A stretch of DNA of 64,000 nucleotides from Ganoderma boninense (lineage: Eukaryota; Basidiomycota; Agaricomycetes; Polyporales; Polyporaceae), in NCBI GenBank assembly GCA_002900995.3, contig CM035305.1, positions 1,364,001-1,428,000 on the forward strand. The letters are read 5' to 3'. This document shows positions 20,888-32,646 of the stretch, in pieces. Below the pieces are notes generated by a model, which was not told the DNA's origin, made no database searches, and saw only the letters and a list, made by a program, of their open reading frames with translations. The number at the start of each line of letters is the position of its first letter. Positions within the stretch are counted from its first letter, which is position 1. A program made the translations under genes and the position numbers.

Positions 20888-22595
20888 TCATACAGAGATC
20901 GTTTTGAAGATGTTGAACCCGTCGTACGCCGTGCTAATTACGGCGCCCGGGATCTGTGAATGCCAATGGACTTCCTTGATGTCTTTTTGGCCCTGGTGCA
21001 CGAAGAGAAGCTGAGGCGGCACCTCGCGCCCGCCCTCGGTCGTATCCATAGCACCGGTCTCTTCGTCATCTTGTTCGACCGCGAGATCCCAGAGCGTGAC
21101 TTGGTCGTCGGCTCCCGAAGCGGCGAAAATCGAGTCTTCGGTCGGATGCCACTCGATGGAGGTGATAGGTGCACTGTGCCAGTTGAACGCAGCCACCGGC
21201 GAAGGATCCGGTGCAGTGCTAGGACAAGAAAGATCAGCACCAATACCCGATGCAACAGCGAAGCTGGCCTTACCCCGCCTTCTTAACGTTCCGCAGATCC
21301 CAGACCTTGATCCCGCCCTCGTCCCCGCCGCTGAGGAGCAGGAAGGTCGACGCGCGGTTCCAGCTGATGACGTTCACATCGCTGTCGTGCGCGCGCTCGA
21401 TGCCCGCGACGCTCTGGCGGCCCTTCGCGCGCACGTCCCACACGCGCACGCTCTGGTCCGCCGAACACGATGCGAAGACGGTCGGCTGCGCGGGGCTCCA
21501 TTGCAGGTCCTCGACGCTCGATGTGTGCGACGTGAACGGCTGCGCGAGCGCGTTGAACCCCGTAGGCGTCGTCGTCGTCAGGAAGATGCGCGCGTGCGTG
21601 TCCCCCGAGAGCAGCCGCAGCGCGGACGGGTTCGCCCCACCCGACGCGGCCCAGTCGAGCGCGAACCCTTCGGCGCGCCCGTGCGAGGAGATGGTGAATG
21701 CGGGCGTGTGCGTGCGCGCTTTGTCAACTGTGTACCCCGGGACGTCGAGTGCTTCGATGAGTGGGTCGGACGTCCCATATGTGGACCTTGCCGGTTTCAG
21801 CCCAACTTGCGACGTAGTATGGTTGCGAGACGGGTGGTAGGGGGGAGGATGCGGGAAGGGGTTGCGCGCGGACGCGGTTCACGCTGCCGAGATGGGGGAC
21901 GGAGCGGTGTTCCAGGATGGGGTCCTCGTCGAGAGCCTCGTCGTCGTCTTCGTCCTCATCGTCGCTGTCCTCTGGAACAGATGAGCGGGGTCGCGCGCGG
22001 GATCCGAGACGCTCGTACCGTTCTCTTTTTGCGTTTTCTGTAATGAGCTCATCTTGTAGACATGAAGCTCGTTGTCCTTCGCGACTTGGGCTTGGGTCCC
22101 GGTTACGATGTATGCAGTCGCGGGGAATCGTTGCCTTTGATCCCCAAGATTGTCCCGCAGAATATCGAACGAGAGACATGGCCAGTTGGTGGACATGTTA
22201 TGCCGCATGATATACACTGAATCGTCCGGTTCAAGAATCTCGTCCTTGCCTAGTTTATGGACTCCAGGGATGAAGGCTTCTGGTGCCTGGGGCGGCTCCT
22301 CGGACTCCTCGATTGGAGGCATGACCTCGTCGTCTACGTCCATACCTTCGAGTGAAGGTCAGAGAAGTCTCAATACCACAATTCTCCCGGAAGACGTACT
22401 GTCATCCGGCTTCCTATGCTGGCCATCGACGACCTCCTCATCGCTCTCGTACTCATCCTCCCATCCGTCCTCAAACTCGCCCATTTCGTCCTCCGCAACA
22501 TTCTCCTTCCGTTTAGATTCTGACCTTGGGGTCTTTCGGGGTTCAAATTGGCCGTCCTGTGATGTTTGCACCTCTGTTGCAGAACGTTTAGACAT
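20888..22595 (-). CDS. Ribosome assembly WD40 protein Rrb1 (GRWD1)
   Basis: Nucleolar WD40 chaperone of ribosomal protein uL3 (Rpl3) in 60S assembly. It starts [19 protein letters not shown], has an acidic N-terminus ([15 protein letters not shown]), then [19 protein letters not shown], the CAF1C-type binding segment. Next comes an acidic loop, [17 protein letters not shown], and [15 protein letters not shown] starts the propeller. The last blades include [20 protein letters not shown] and the end reads [13 protein letters not shown]. The frame change in the acidic linker is resolved by a 47-nt intron at 21972-22018 (GTACGA...CCAG), not by a frameshift. It is convergent with the PA28 gene, with 277 bases between the stops. 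Confidence 0.93.
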
Positions 22596-23284
22596 TTTGG
22601 AGGAGCAGAGAGCAAGGATTGGTGAACTTAAAGCATTGAGCGCCTGATCAGCTCGGCACCAAATTTTGGAGGCGCCCAATTGTCTAGATCACGTGAAGAA
22701 TTCCAGACAGCGTGGGAATGCAAACGTAACAGGGAGCGATTTCCGGGCTGTCGGGAAATCAGCTTACTTACGCGGCGCCGGTCATTGGCCTCGTTTGGAG
22801 CAGCTTCCAAACCACCTCCGAGGTCTTTACTGCAAGTAATTCGCGTGATCGAGTCGTCGGCCTCTGTCGCAAACTGTTCTTTATTACGTCTAGTTCTTTG
22901 TAGGCTCTTTCTATACCGGTTACAGCTACAATTCTCATCCTCTCAAGCTGTTTATTTATCACATTAAAGTGGCATTCGGAATTCCAGTGTACACACATCC
23001 CATGGCCAGACCGCCGCAGCGCTAGCCTCGCACGGATGCCCTCCAGATGTTCTGCCACGTATGTCCCAATAGTAAGCCAACCCGTAAATACCGATCACCC
23101 CGCCACCGTTCCTGCCGATGGTGACGCGTACACATGCGCGTACACATTGTATATCGTGATTTCCGGTCCGGTCCCTGGTTAGTATTACTCCCACTGGTAT
23201 AAGAAGCAGGCCCTGTGAACGATACTATGCCAACAGCACACCCCATCCCACTATCCTTTCCTATACCTCTTGCATCCCTCGAGA
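22596..23284. other. Divergent promoter region, Rrb1 / MAPEG gene
   Basis: About 690 bases between divergent starts. No gene or known motif is recognised apart from ordinary AT/GC variation; the 23220-23280 part is C/T-rich and probably leader of the plus-strand gene. Confidence 0.4.
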
Positions 23285-24034
23285 ATGTCCGGCATTGTTA
23301 TTTCCAAGGAGTGCGTGGTGCAACCACAGCGATGCATCCTATACACGCTGAAACTTGTTCTTTGACTGTTGTGCAGGTTCGCGTACCCAGCGGCTGCGGC
23401 CGTTTCCACCTTCTGGCTTCTTCTCTGGCAGACTTTCCGGGTCAGTAGGGCCCGCAAGGGAGCCAAGGTTGACTACCCTCAGGGTAAGCGATCCTCTGGT
23501 CCGGATCCATCGTTGTGGATGCTTACCGTCACTCGTCACTTGGCAGTTTATGCCGAGAAAGCGGACGTCGCTGCCAACCAGGCAGCTCTCAAGTTCAACT
23601 GCGCCCAGCGTGAGCAATGAGCTTGGCAGTCGCTCCCTCTGAATATTAATCATGCATGTTCTTAGGGGCCCACCAAAACACCCTTGAGAACATCCCTATG
23701 ATCCTCACGAGCACCCTGATCACTGGGTTGAAGTACCCGGTGGTCGCTGCATCACTCTGCGGTGCTTGGACCTTTTCGCGAATCTTTTACACTATCGGGT
23801 ACTCGTCTGGTGACCCTAAGAAGGTATACGGCATTTTTCTGCTCCCAACTAGACATTGTCCCTGACATTCAACCGGGCAGCGATTCATGGGTGGCAACTT
23901 CTTGTTCGGCGCTGTTGGAATGTTTGGTGAGCATTTACACTGCGAGTTTGGACTTACTTGAATTCTAAACACCATATAAAGGCCTTCTTATTGGTTCGAC
24001 TGCGACTGTAGTTTCTTTCGTCCGTGCACTGTGA
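23285..24034 (+). CDS. Microsomal glutathione S-transferase 3-like (MAPEG)
   Basis: Small integral-membrane protein of the MAPEG superfamily, which conjugates glutathione or reduces lipid hydroperoxides at ER or outer mitochondrial membranes. A 26-nt first exon (MSGIVISK) is followed by an intron with donor gtgcgt at 23311, giving EFAYPAAAAVSTFWLLLWQ, the first helix. Then come QAALKFNCAQRAHQNTLEN, the MAPEG signature block with the N-T-x-E/Q motif, ALITGLKYPVV-like second-helix sequence (here STLITGLKYPVVAASLC), and RIFYTIGYSSGDPKK, again family-typical. The end is GLLIGSTATVVSFVRAL. Four membrane segments and a length of about 150 residues fit MGST3. Exact substrates are unknown. Confidence 0.88.
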
Positions 24035-24422
24035 ATGCTTTCTGGTGTTTGTCTGTATGGTTGGGGAGAGGAGTTCTACAATATGAAAATTTCGATCTAA
24101 ATTATAAATACACACGAAGGCTTCGGATCTGTGTTGTTGTCGTCTGAGTCGTGCCTTGATGTGTTGCCGGTGTCCTCGCAACCTTTTTGAGTCTTCCGAC
24201 TCTTCGAGTTCGGAGCCGTCTGGCGCCAAGGATCTTCGGCAAGTGTTCCGGGCGTTTACAGGGACCGAGATACTCGCCACCCGAGGGCCGAAGTCGTTGA
24301 ACGTTGAACCACAACTTTCCCTGGACAACCACAGTCTTCCCCCAGAGCCTTTGGTTCCAATCCTCCATGCACACGCTCCCAACGCTGCAGAGCCCTTTCC
24401 CCCTGATAACGTAAAATTCAAC
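24035..24422. other. Intergenic, 3' end of MAPEG gene and leader of next gene
   Basis: About 390 bases with an open frame running into the next gene from 24156. That extension (MMCCRCPRN...) is not convincing as protein, so I treat it as leader. Confidence 0.35.
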
Positions 24423-26110
24423 ATGAGCAACGATCGCGACCGCCCAATCATCCATCTACCTATCCCCCGCCCCTCCCTGCCTACATCCTCATCCGATTTC
24501 GCGCTGCCGTCATCTCCATCAGCATCCTTGCCTCCGGGTTCTTCTGACGATCTCAGTCCCTTCCTGCTCCGACTACGACGCCCAAGCATACTCGGTCCCA
24601 GGGGTGGCAGCATACCCCCACCAGACCACCGCCTCCACAGCCCTCTCATATCTTCCTTTACCCGCCGCTACAGCTCGAGCGGGAACGGCGAGGACTCAGA
24701 AAGCGATCGAGACAAGATGTCGACAGACAGCGACTCCGGGCATGCCACACCTCTGCTCCCCGGCCCGCAGATAGACTCGGAAAGCGAGACAGGCATGAAG
24801 ACCAGCCGTCCGCGAACACCCCCTCGCCTGACCTCTGCCTCGAGTTCAAGCTCGGGTACCGAGGATGCCCCTGGACCCATTCGTGCACACAGTCGCCGCC
24901 CATCTAATCCGGTGCGCTTCGCCTCTTTTTTGCGTGGCCTCCTCACCTTCTCTCGCCTGCACTCATCACCGCCCTTTCCCTCCCGTCTCCCACCACCTTC
25001 CTGTGTCCCCCACACCTCGTTCCTCACTTCTCCGATCCCGCTTCCCCGAGCTTACTGTTGTATTACCTACTCGCTCGCTTACACCATGCCCCCTGCTCGA
25101 GCTGCACATGCTCACGCTTACGGACGCCCCCACTCACGCACGCGCGCACAGGTCCGGTTCCCCCGCATCCTCTCGCTCGTCGCCGAGTCGCACATGCAAG
25201 ACAATGAGGTTGAGTCCGAGGCGCAGTTCCAACGCATGCTTGCGTCCTTCAGCGACTCACCCACGCACCCCCGTACGCCCCGCGCCGCCTCCGACCGCGG
25301 GCGGTACCCCGAGGAGGCCGGCGGGGATGAACCGCAACGGGAGTCGACCCCTAGCGACGACGAGGACCTTGACGACAACATTCCATTTGCGTTGACCGAA
25401 TTGAGTGCTCAGACAAAGCCGGTCACCCCTGCGCAAAGTATCAACGGGGACGAGCTGTCGATGCTCGAAAGTCCCATCGGAGGTGTGGCAATGGATATTG
25501 ACATGGTACGTTTGTTATGTTATTGTATCTCAACTGTGTGGATGCAATGGCGACCGTTCTCATGCGGGGCACCCTCAGCCATCCTCGGCGGTGTCCTCAC
25601 CCATCGTCTCGTCATGGCGATACACACCCCCGCCCACCACGAGTGCCGTGCGGACGAACAAGCGGAAGCGTATGTCCGGTTGAGTCCAAGCCATATATGC
25701 CCTTGGGTCCGGTGCTAACATGCTTGCGTCTCCTCTGCGCAGTCGACGAGCGGTACGACCCATATCCCACTGCGGCGAAGCGGCGAGCGGTGTCGCCATC
25801 GATTTCCCATCTACGCGAGGCATTCAACGGACGTTTGTCTGGAGGCGCCCCTCGCCTCTCCATGCCGATACCCGTGCCTATTCCCGCTGGGCTGCATTCT
25901 GGAGCGTCGTCTCCGATCGTGCCCGGCTCAACATCATACTGGTCCGCCCGGCAGAGTTTTGGCACTGCGAGCGTGCTGTCCAGTCCAACACTGCGTGCAC
26001 AGATTGGGCTGGCGAGCCCTATACTCCGACCCATGACGAGGGCACGGCGAGAAGGAGAACGGGAGGTCGACAACGCCGAGGAAGGCGTTAACGGCTTGAG
26101 TATTGTTTGA
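24423..26110 (+). CDS. Disordered conserved protein of unknown function
   Basis: Four exons; the first intron is 240 nt at 24912-25151 and keeps the frame open. The chosen start is MSNDRDRPIIHLPIPRPS. The protein is mostly low complexity, rich in Ser, Pro, Asp and Arg, with many SP/TP dipeptides that could be proline-directed kinase sites. A more regular block, VRFPRILSLVAESHMQDNE, follows the first intron. A basic segment, TNKRKLDERYDPYPTAAKRR, spans the last intron and resembles a nuclear localisation signal. The end is EEGVNGLSIV. I do not recognise the family; similar fungal proteins are annotated only as hypothetical as far as I recall. It is convergent with the HIU hydrolase gene. Confidence 0.65.
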
Positions 26111-26457
26111 CTTCCGCGACTCTTGGGAGGGACTACCTTGAAAGCATCGGAAGTAATCGATCTACCCTGCTGTGGATAACTTAATGTTTTTCTTGCCTCC
26201 TATCTAGTCATCTCGCACTCGCATGAATGGCACCGCATATACCGGGGACATTGTAACTGTACCGCTAGACACCTCTCTCGCCACTCTCACACGTGTATAT
26301 TTTTTCTTGTCTCCGCATGATTGCACCACTCGCATCTGTCGCATCTTTACGTCTACCTAGAGTACTGTACATATGAGTGCATCCTACCATAGTCAGTACT
26401 TCTTGATCGTTTTGTTAACCATAATCCCGCTGCTTCGAATGTCTTGGACTGCTGCAT
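26111..26457. other. Convergent intergenic region
   Basis: About 350 AT-richer bases between two convergent stops, holding both 3' UTRs. Nothing else seen. Confidence 0.4.
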
Positions 26458-27031
26458 TTAGCTACCCCGGTACGTCGTGTACGAATATGGGCTGATAAGC
26501 AATGGTATATGGTAGTGCTCCGTCGGACTGGGAACTTCGAAGGTGATCTGTGTTGGGAACAAGAGATTATCAACATTGACAGAACGAGCAGCCGACCCGG
26601 ATGTGGAGAGTAGATACCTCAACCCAGGGATAGAAGCACTTGCGGCCTGTGCTCTCGAAATAACTCTTTCGTCTTGAAGACGACTTTGTAGAGCTTTCCT
26701 GCCTGCAGCTTCACGAGGTCTTCGCGCTTCTGTCCACGGAGCAGTCTCAGGATACAGCTGCATGCAGCGGCCGTCAGAATCGGTGACTCTGGGGATACGT
26801 CTCAGCCCGCGGCTCTATGATCACTCGGGATGAATGGCTAACCCACCCGTCAGCAAGAACGTCAAATCCAGCAGTTGGCCCTTCGACTGAGCTGAGTTCC
26901 TGAAGTTGTACCGGTACGCCAGCGGCTGGTTTGCCGATCGAAGAGTCGAGCACTTGTTTCGCGATCGTTAACGACCGCTCGTCTCAGCTTGTAGGGCACG
27001 CACCATGGCAAGTTACTAGAGACTTTGACAT
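26458..27031 (-). CDS. 5-Hydroxyisourate hydrolase (transthyretin-like), frame disrupted
   Basis: Second step of urate breakdown: hydrolyses 5-hydroxyisourate to OHCU, upstream of allantoin. A 28-nt first exon (27004-27031) encodes MSKSLVTCH. After a 51-nt intron comes VLDSSIGKPAAGVPVQLQ, the conserved N-terminal signature. GVTDSDGRC follows the next intron, and the last exon gives ITFEVPSPTEHYHIPLLI and SPYSYTTYRGS, the family's C-terminal YRGS motif. Two frame breaks lie in the middle exon: one between DGRC and LLRGQKREDLV (26745-26772) and one inside KEYFESTGRKCFYPWVE (about 26657-26666, where TTATTT should be TATTT). No splice combination repairs them. All catalytic His/Arg/Tyr blocks otherwise look intact, so this is either a recent pseudogene or a functional gene with sequence errors. 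Confidence 0.85.
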
Positions 27032-27239
27032 GTTAACCCTGCAATAAGCTAAGATCTTGGAGACGTGATATTGTGAACCAAGTCGTGGCCTGTCGTAGCC
27101 ACAGGTGTCGGGCGGGCATCTCGATCGGTCGCGGGCCGCGATCTCCGCCACGGGAGTAGCGCTGCGGACGCAAGAATAGCCAGGACATGCCAACTGCCTC
27201 AGTAACTACAACTCTTCCCCTCCTCCTACCTCTCCACCT

Positions 27240-29656
27240 ATGGCACACAACCTAGACGATGACGAGCACGACGCTCACCCTATTGCTGTCCACCGTATGA
27301 TCCCCTCCGGCTTCTCCTTTAACGACGACGCCTTCTCCGACACAGAGGACATCGACGTTCCCGAGTTCTCTCCAGCCAGGCTCCGCGAGGAACTCGCGAA
27401 GAACATGAATGGAGGGCAGAATGGGAATGGGGTCGCTATAGACAGTTGGTCTGGCGGGTTCGATATGGACGACATAGTCGCAAAGATAGGGTACTCGGTC
27501 GATCCCGATGCCTCCGTCTCGACCTTCGACATCGACGGCGGGCACGAGTCCCCGCCCTCGACCCCGCCTGAGATCGCTGGGAATTCATCCCCACCCCAAC
27601 GGATGATGTCGCAGTCGTCATCCCACCAGGATTCCCTGTACGACGTCCCCCTCTCCACAGAACTCTCCCGCGTCTCTCTTGACGACGACCCTGCATCTCC
27701 TCCCGCACCGCACCACGAGGAGCCGGAGGAGGATGCGACGGAGTACCCTGCGGTGCAGATTGACCTCTCGGGCCCTGAGGCGCTGGCGACGGAGGTGCAC
27801 TTGGATACTCATCATCCGATGGGGCAAGCTCGGTTGAAGGTGACCATCCATTACCGCGCCAGCATGCCGCATCTATGGACGAAGTCCGCAAAGCACCACC
27901 CTCCCCTCTGGAAATCCCACCCCTAGCCGTCGGCGCCGCATCGACATCCGCGCTTCCGCTCACGTCCTCGGCCTCTGTCCCCACACCCACGTCCTCGGGG
28001 CTCACCGAACCTCCGACACCGACGTCGCGCCATCGACCGTCGCGCTCGGCGGGGCCGAGTATGCTGGACAAGGTTCATCAGCAAGACACGGCCGACGCAC
28101 TTGCCTCCGAAGCCGCGCACGGAAGACCGGAAGCACCAGCAGGTCTGGGAGGAGATGATGAAGCGAAGTCGCGCCGCCGGTGAGTGCACTCGGTCTGCCG
28201 GCCGTCTCTCCTCCGCCTCACGGACGAACGTTCATTAACGTAGTCTGTACCTCCTCGCCCCGCCTGCCAATGCTGTCGTGTATGCATATATGCGCGGTCC
28301 CGGGATGATGATGTCATTGCATTCTGCCTTCGCGACGTATCCGCTTCTGATTCCCACCACTACCCCAGAGGAGAAGCGGCGAAACGCCCTGCAGGAACGA
28401 CGATATGCGCGCGAACGTCGAATAGAGGAGTCTATCGGCGTGTGGGAGCGTGAGATCGTGCCTGACTGGACGGTCGTGCAGCGTAATGCTCATCTCCGGA
28501 GGTTATGGTGGCACGGCATCCCCACCAAGCTACGAGCATCGATGTGGCAAACGCGATCGGGAACCCGCTGGCCCTTGGCAAAGGTGCGTCACCGTGTGAA
28601 CCGCGGAATGGACACTGGTGGTTCATCCTCCGTTTTCAGATTCATTCAAGACGTATCTGTCAAGAGCGAAGAGGGCATTAGCCTCTGGGTCATTTCCGAC
28701 GACTGTACTGGGACTACTAGAGGATGATATCCAAACCACCCTTCCGTCAATAAACCTGTTCATGCCAGGGAGGGGGCCATTATACCAGGACCTCAAGGAC
28801 ATGCTTGCGCCTGGGTAGTCTCGCGGTCAGACGAGGGCCTGGGCTACGTCGTTGGGGTCTCTAAGATCGCAGCCATGATCCTCATCAACATGCCGCCCTT
28901 GCAAGGCTTTATTGTTATGAGGAATTTATTAGAACGCCATTGTCTGAGGTCGTTTTACGGAGGGATCGGGTCGAAAGATGACGTGAGTAGCACCCAGTTC
29001 GCAAGCAGTCCAGGGAGGTTGACGTCGAATTCCCTAGGTGGAAGCGTACTACAGGTAAACTTTTTTCGTCAGCCTCGCGATGAACCCATCTCACTGCCTG
29101 CAGGATATTTGATACCCTCCTAGCCGATGGTATGCCTAAAAGTAAGTCGACGCCACCGCACAATTTCTGTTCGCTAATCGTGCCGGTTAGTTTACTTCAA
29201 CTTCAAACAGCATCAGGTTTCGCCAGCGTCTTACCTGCCAGATTGGCTTGTACCATTATTCTTGGACCACCTACCGTTCGAGGCTTGTGCACGAGTGTGG
29301 GACGTCATCGTTTTGGAGGGTGACGCGTTTCTGTACCGCGCCGCACTGGCCATTCTCGGTGTTCTGGAACCACGGCTGTTCTTTCCGGAGAAAAAGGAAC
29401 TCCTTGAGCTTCTACGGTGCGCAGCTATCTATTTCATATCGTAATGGGTCATGAGATTGATCCGACTTGGGGCAGAGGGGAGAACAAGGCAGCGCTGGAA
29501 GTTGCAAAGCGGGACGGGCGAAGCATCGATAACGGCAAATACGAGATCTACAGCGTTGACGAGGAGAGCCTCTGGGAGCGCATTGAGAGCATGGATGAAT
29601 GGTGGCGAGAGAGCACCTGGAAGCGGCTGATCGAACGGGAGTTGCCCGACTTGTAG
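27240..29656 (+). CDS. TBC-domain Rab GTPase-activating protein, frame disrupted
   Basis: Rab-GAP of membrane traffic. The start MAHNLDDDEHDAHPIAVHRM leads a long acidic, Ser/Pro-rich N-terminus. After several introns comes RKHQQVWEEMMKRSRAAEEK and then the TBC domain: LRRLWWHGIPTKLRASMW, AIGNPLALGKDSFKTYLSRA, LKDMLCAWVVSRSDEGLGYV, IFDTLLADGMPK and WVLP-like DWLVPLFLDHLPFEACARVW. The domain's second-motif Gln is present as KQHQVSPASYLPDW. The end is KRLIERELPDL. Three one-base lesions interrupt this reading: an extra base near 28073-28081 (before SKTRPTHLPPKP), a missing base at 28545-28552 (between ASMW and AIGNPLA) and a missing T at 28805-28806 (before CAWVVSR). No intron can explain the last two, which lie inside conserved motifs. 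Confidence 0.85.
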
Positions 29657-30528
29657 CTGCGTTGAGCTGATGCACTTTTCTGTGGCATGCCGTGGCGGGT
29701 CGGAGCGGTCTTGACTTGGGGATGTACGTATCACATCGCGAGTGTTGTCGCTTTACATTAACTTTATTGCATTTCGGACATCGGGTTTCTTTTATCATTA
29801 CGACATATCGGACAGTGGGAGGCATCTTCCTGCTGTTCTGCGGGTGGCGTTATGCCGCTAACCTCGCATGCAAAAAGTTCCCCGGAGTCCGGACCCGCTG
29901 GAAAATAGGCTCGACTCCGTGCCTGGAACACATCATAACATATCCTACGGCAGCGAGGTCATTTGGCTCTCGGATCCAGCAAGCCGTAAGATCCCCGCAG
30001 TCCGGAACCGGGGTAGGGCGAAATATGCGCGCGGGACTCTTTGTTTGAGCTTGTGGGTGGCGCTTAACGTGAATTCTAGAGAAGCCCTTTTCGTCCAGAA
30101 CGCCTATGGGCCCCACACGTGACCGTGACTAGACCGCACAGGTCTGTCCGTTCCGCGCCGGTGACCGTCCAGACTCTATGCTGCTGTTGCGAACTGCCTA
30201 TCTGGGACTTAGAGGCATGCAGTGCCGTTCTATGTGGTTCTACCTGGGGCTGGTGTGTCCTGGACGGGGCGATGTGTTCCGAGTCCTACCGTTGTCCTTG
30301 CCTCCTCCCGCTCCGAATGCAAGGCATGCATGTACGGCTGTGATGGTGGTACGATGGTGGGCGTAGTATTTAAGGTCGGGGCTCTGGCCCTCAAGTCCTC
30401 CTCATCAACTCACAGCACATCCAGTGGACTTCCAGCCACATCTACGAGCACAGCTACCCCCGCCCAAGCAACTCACTACTCTTCCACCCACACCTCTCCG
30501 CTCAAACGGCTCATCCCCCACTCTCCAA
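29657..30528. other. Intergenic, no gene recognised
   Basis: About 870 bases after the TBC gene. Open frames are short and lack family resemblance. A TATA-like element lies at its right part (30367-30373), in front of the small membrane-protein gene. Confidence 0.4.
30367..30373 (+). promoter_or_regulatory. TATA-like element
   Basis: The sequence TATTTAA lies 156 bases before the start codon of the small gene at 30529, with a C/A-rich putative leader between. Position is plausible for a core promoter with a leader of about 120 nt, but no start-site data exist. Confidence 0.35.
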
Positions 30529-30893
30529 ATGGCTCTCCCCCCTTTCGTCGTTGCTCGCGCCCCGGTGAGCAGCATTAACCTCTCGTGGCCATCGAGCGTC
30601 GCATACTCACGCGACCTTGCATGGGCCCACAGTCACTCGCCCTCTTTGCAACAATCGAGACAGGCCTCGCCCTCTTCGTCTACTCCCAGTGGCAGAAGCC
30701 AAGGTACGCTTCTCTCTTTATACTCCTTCCAACGCTTCTTGCCGCTTACCTGTTTTGTTTTCTTTACAGTCTCATTACTGGGCCTCTTCCCAAGGCCATC
30801 CCCAAGGGATACATTGGCAGCGCCCGCTACCAGAAGCACGACTTCCAGCCCGTCCACATCTCCGAGACCCTCAACCTCAGGCAAACGCACTAG
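30529..30893 (+). CDS. Small single-pass membrane protein, unknown function
   Basis: Three exons (30529-30564, 30633-30703, 30770-30893) with good GT-AG borders encode 76 residues. MALPPFVVARAP is followed by SLALFATIETGLALFVYSQW, a probable membrane helix, then a soluble tail with GPLPKAIPKGYIGSARYQKH and HISETLNLRQTH. I do not recognise the family. Directly after the stop, in the +1 frame, lies RLWERDLEDLIPVLNDSIIW D* (to 30957), which reads like a natural continuation. A one-base indel near 30880-30890 could therefore have cut the true C-terminus, giving a protein of about 95 residues. Confidence 0.5.
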
Positions 30894-31171
30894 GTTGTGG
30901 GAGCGCGACCTCGAAGATCTCATCCCCGTCCTTAACGACAGCATCATATGGGATTGAGGTCCAGAGGATCGAGTGGCGGTCGGTCCCAAACACGGCGCGC
31001 CACCAACGCCGCCACCGCCCTCCACGGCGGACGTCGGGGAGTCGACATATTCGCTTCAGGCTTGGTTGTTTTTTTGTGATGGATGGACTAGACCGCGACC
31101 AGATACCTGTACAAAGCACACGAATGTATCACTATAATCGGATGAACACGAGCACCTTACTTTTCCTGTGC

Positions 31172-32359
31172 CTAGCTTCCGTCCAAGCTGCGCTTGCCCG
31201 ACGAACCGTCCTCTTCGTCCTCCATGTGTTCCTTCCAGAAAGCGTAAAGCTTCCGCCGGTTCGCGTCGCGCGTGTCTGGCTCGCTCGCCACTTCGAAGAC
31301 CTGCTTGAACACCGCTTTCCGAAGGGCCGAGGGGCTGATTGCACCCTCTTTCGACGGGTCTGTCTCGCACGCGTTGGCCACCAAGCTGGAGAACTCGGTT
31401 GTGGACAGACGTAGTCGCTTTCGACTTGGCTCGTCTGACCCATGTCGCGTTGAGAAGGCGGTGACAAGGGGATCGAGTAAGGCGGATTGTATGCGTTGGA
31501 GTGTGATTGCCGTGGATGTGCGGGCTGAAAGGGCAAGAAAAGGCGCAAGCAGGGTAAGGAGAGGAGCGGGGAGTGGCGAGTCGACAGGTGAGCTTCCAAG
31601 AGCCTTGTCGAGCTCCTCTAGATATATGTCGGCGAGGTGGTATGCGAGGCTGGTCGGCACTCGCGAGTCTTCACAGCTGGGGACGATAATGGGCGACTGG
31701 GCGGGGAAGTAGCGGTTTAAGCTCACCACAAAGGACCACCGCGGTCAGTGAGGATAGAATTGTATTCCTTGACTGCTGCGGCGTCCCAGTTTTCTCGAAT
31801 GAGGAGCCTGAATGAGGCATTCACGAAGCGGCGGACAAGCATATAGTACTTGTCAATGCTGTCGGAGAGCCGCTAAGCAGGTGCACCATAGCATACACTG
31901 ACTTAGCTCACCGTAGCCTGTCTATCGAGTTCCACTCCTTTACGGCGGACTCCCAGAAACCACGGAGGAAGGCCAAGGAGACGGTTGCGGAGGCGATGGC
32001 CAAGAGGATGTCTGCAATTTCAGTAGCGAGTGCTTGCTGTACGAGGGGCTTGTCAGACATCCAGAAGCCTACATGGGCATGACTTCGGTCAAGTCGAGTT
32101 TCGTACGAGGTGTGAGGAACGACAGACGCACAGTAGAATACACCCTTCCAAAGCTTCGCCATTTCGGACTTGGGCAAGGCATCGCGCGAAGGGTCGGAGA
32201 GAAACGCAGCCAGGTTTTTGATAGCCTTATCTCTCGTTTTCTTGTCTTGTATGCATGAACACGGGAGTCTCGTGTACACCCGAACGTGAAGGACGTACCG
32301 GTCGACGCGAGGTATTTCCCAAGCGGTGGGCCACTAGTCGAGGCGGTATCTGACGCCAT
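31172..32359 (-). CDS. RRP1 / NOP52 ribosomal RNA processing protein
   Basis: Nucleolar protein required for late pre-rRNA processing and 60S maturation. The start MASDTASTSGPPLGKYLAST is followed by an intron, then KKTRDKAIKNLAAFLSDPSR and KLWKGVFYC joined over an intron (donor gtgcgt) to FWMSDKPLVQQALA. That junction is the hallmark block of the Nop52 family. Further exons give FLRGFWESAVKEWNSIDRLR, LDKYYMLVRRFVNASFRLL and SLAYHLADIYLEELDKAL. The C-terminal part has a basic patch (SRKRLRLS) and ends KRSLDGS. At least four short introns. It shares a 287-bp divergent promoter region with the GCP4 gene. Confidence 0.92.
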
Positions 32360-32646
32360 GTTCTGCAGCAGTGCACAGTAGGTAAATTGAAGTTACGAGC
32401 AGGTATGGGGATAGTGTGGGGTCTATGAGCTATTGCAAGCAGACAGGGAGCAAGCACATGGAAGGAGAGCGCAGAGGTTGCCCTTCGAAACTTTTTCCGT
32501 TCTTCTCGGAAGGCGTGTCTTGGATCTCGATGACGGACGCGTCGCGCGTCTTCCGCAACCTCGACGGTTTGGCTGCTCGCGTCGACCTCCCTTTCCCCGT
32601 CGGCGGACTCGGTGGGCTCTTTGATCATCTGCTCTTGTCTCTCGCC

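Noticed and set aside
21960..22030. Apparent frameshift in Rrb1
   Set aside because: A 47-nt intron with donor GTACGA and acceptor TTCCAG restores the frame exactly, so no lesion is needed.
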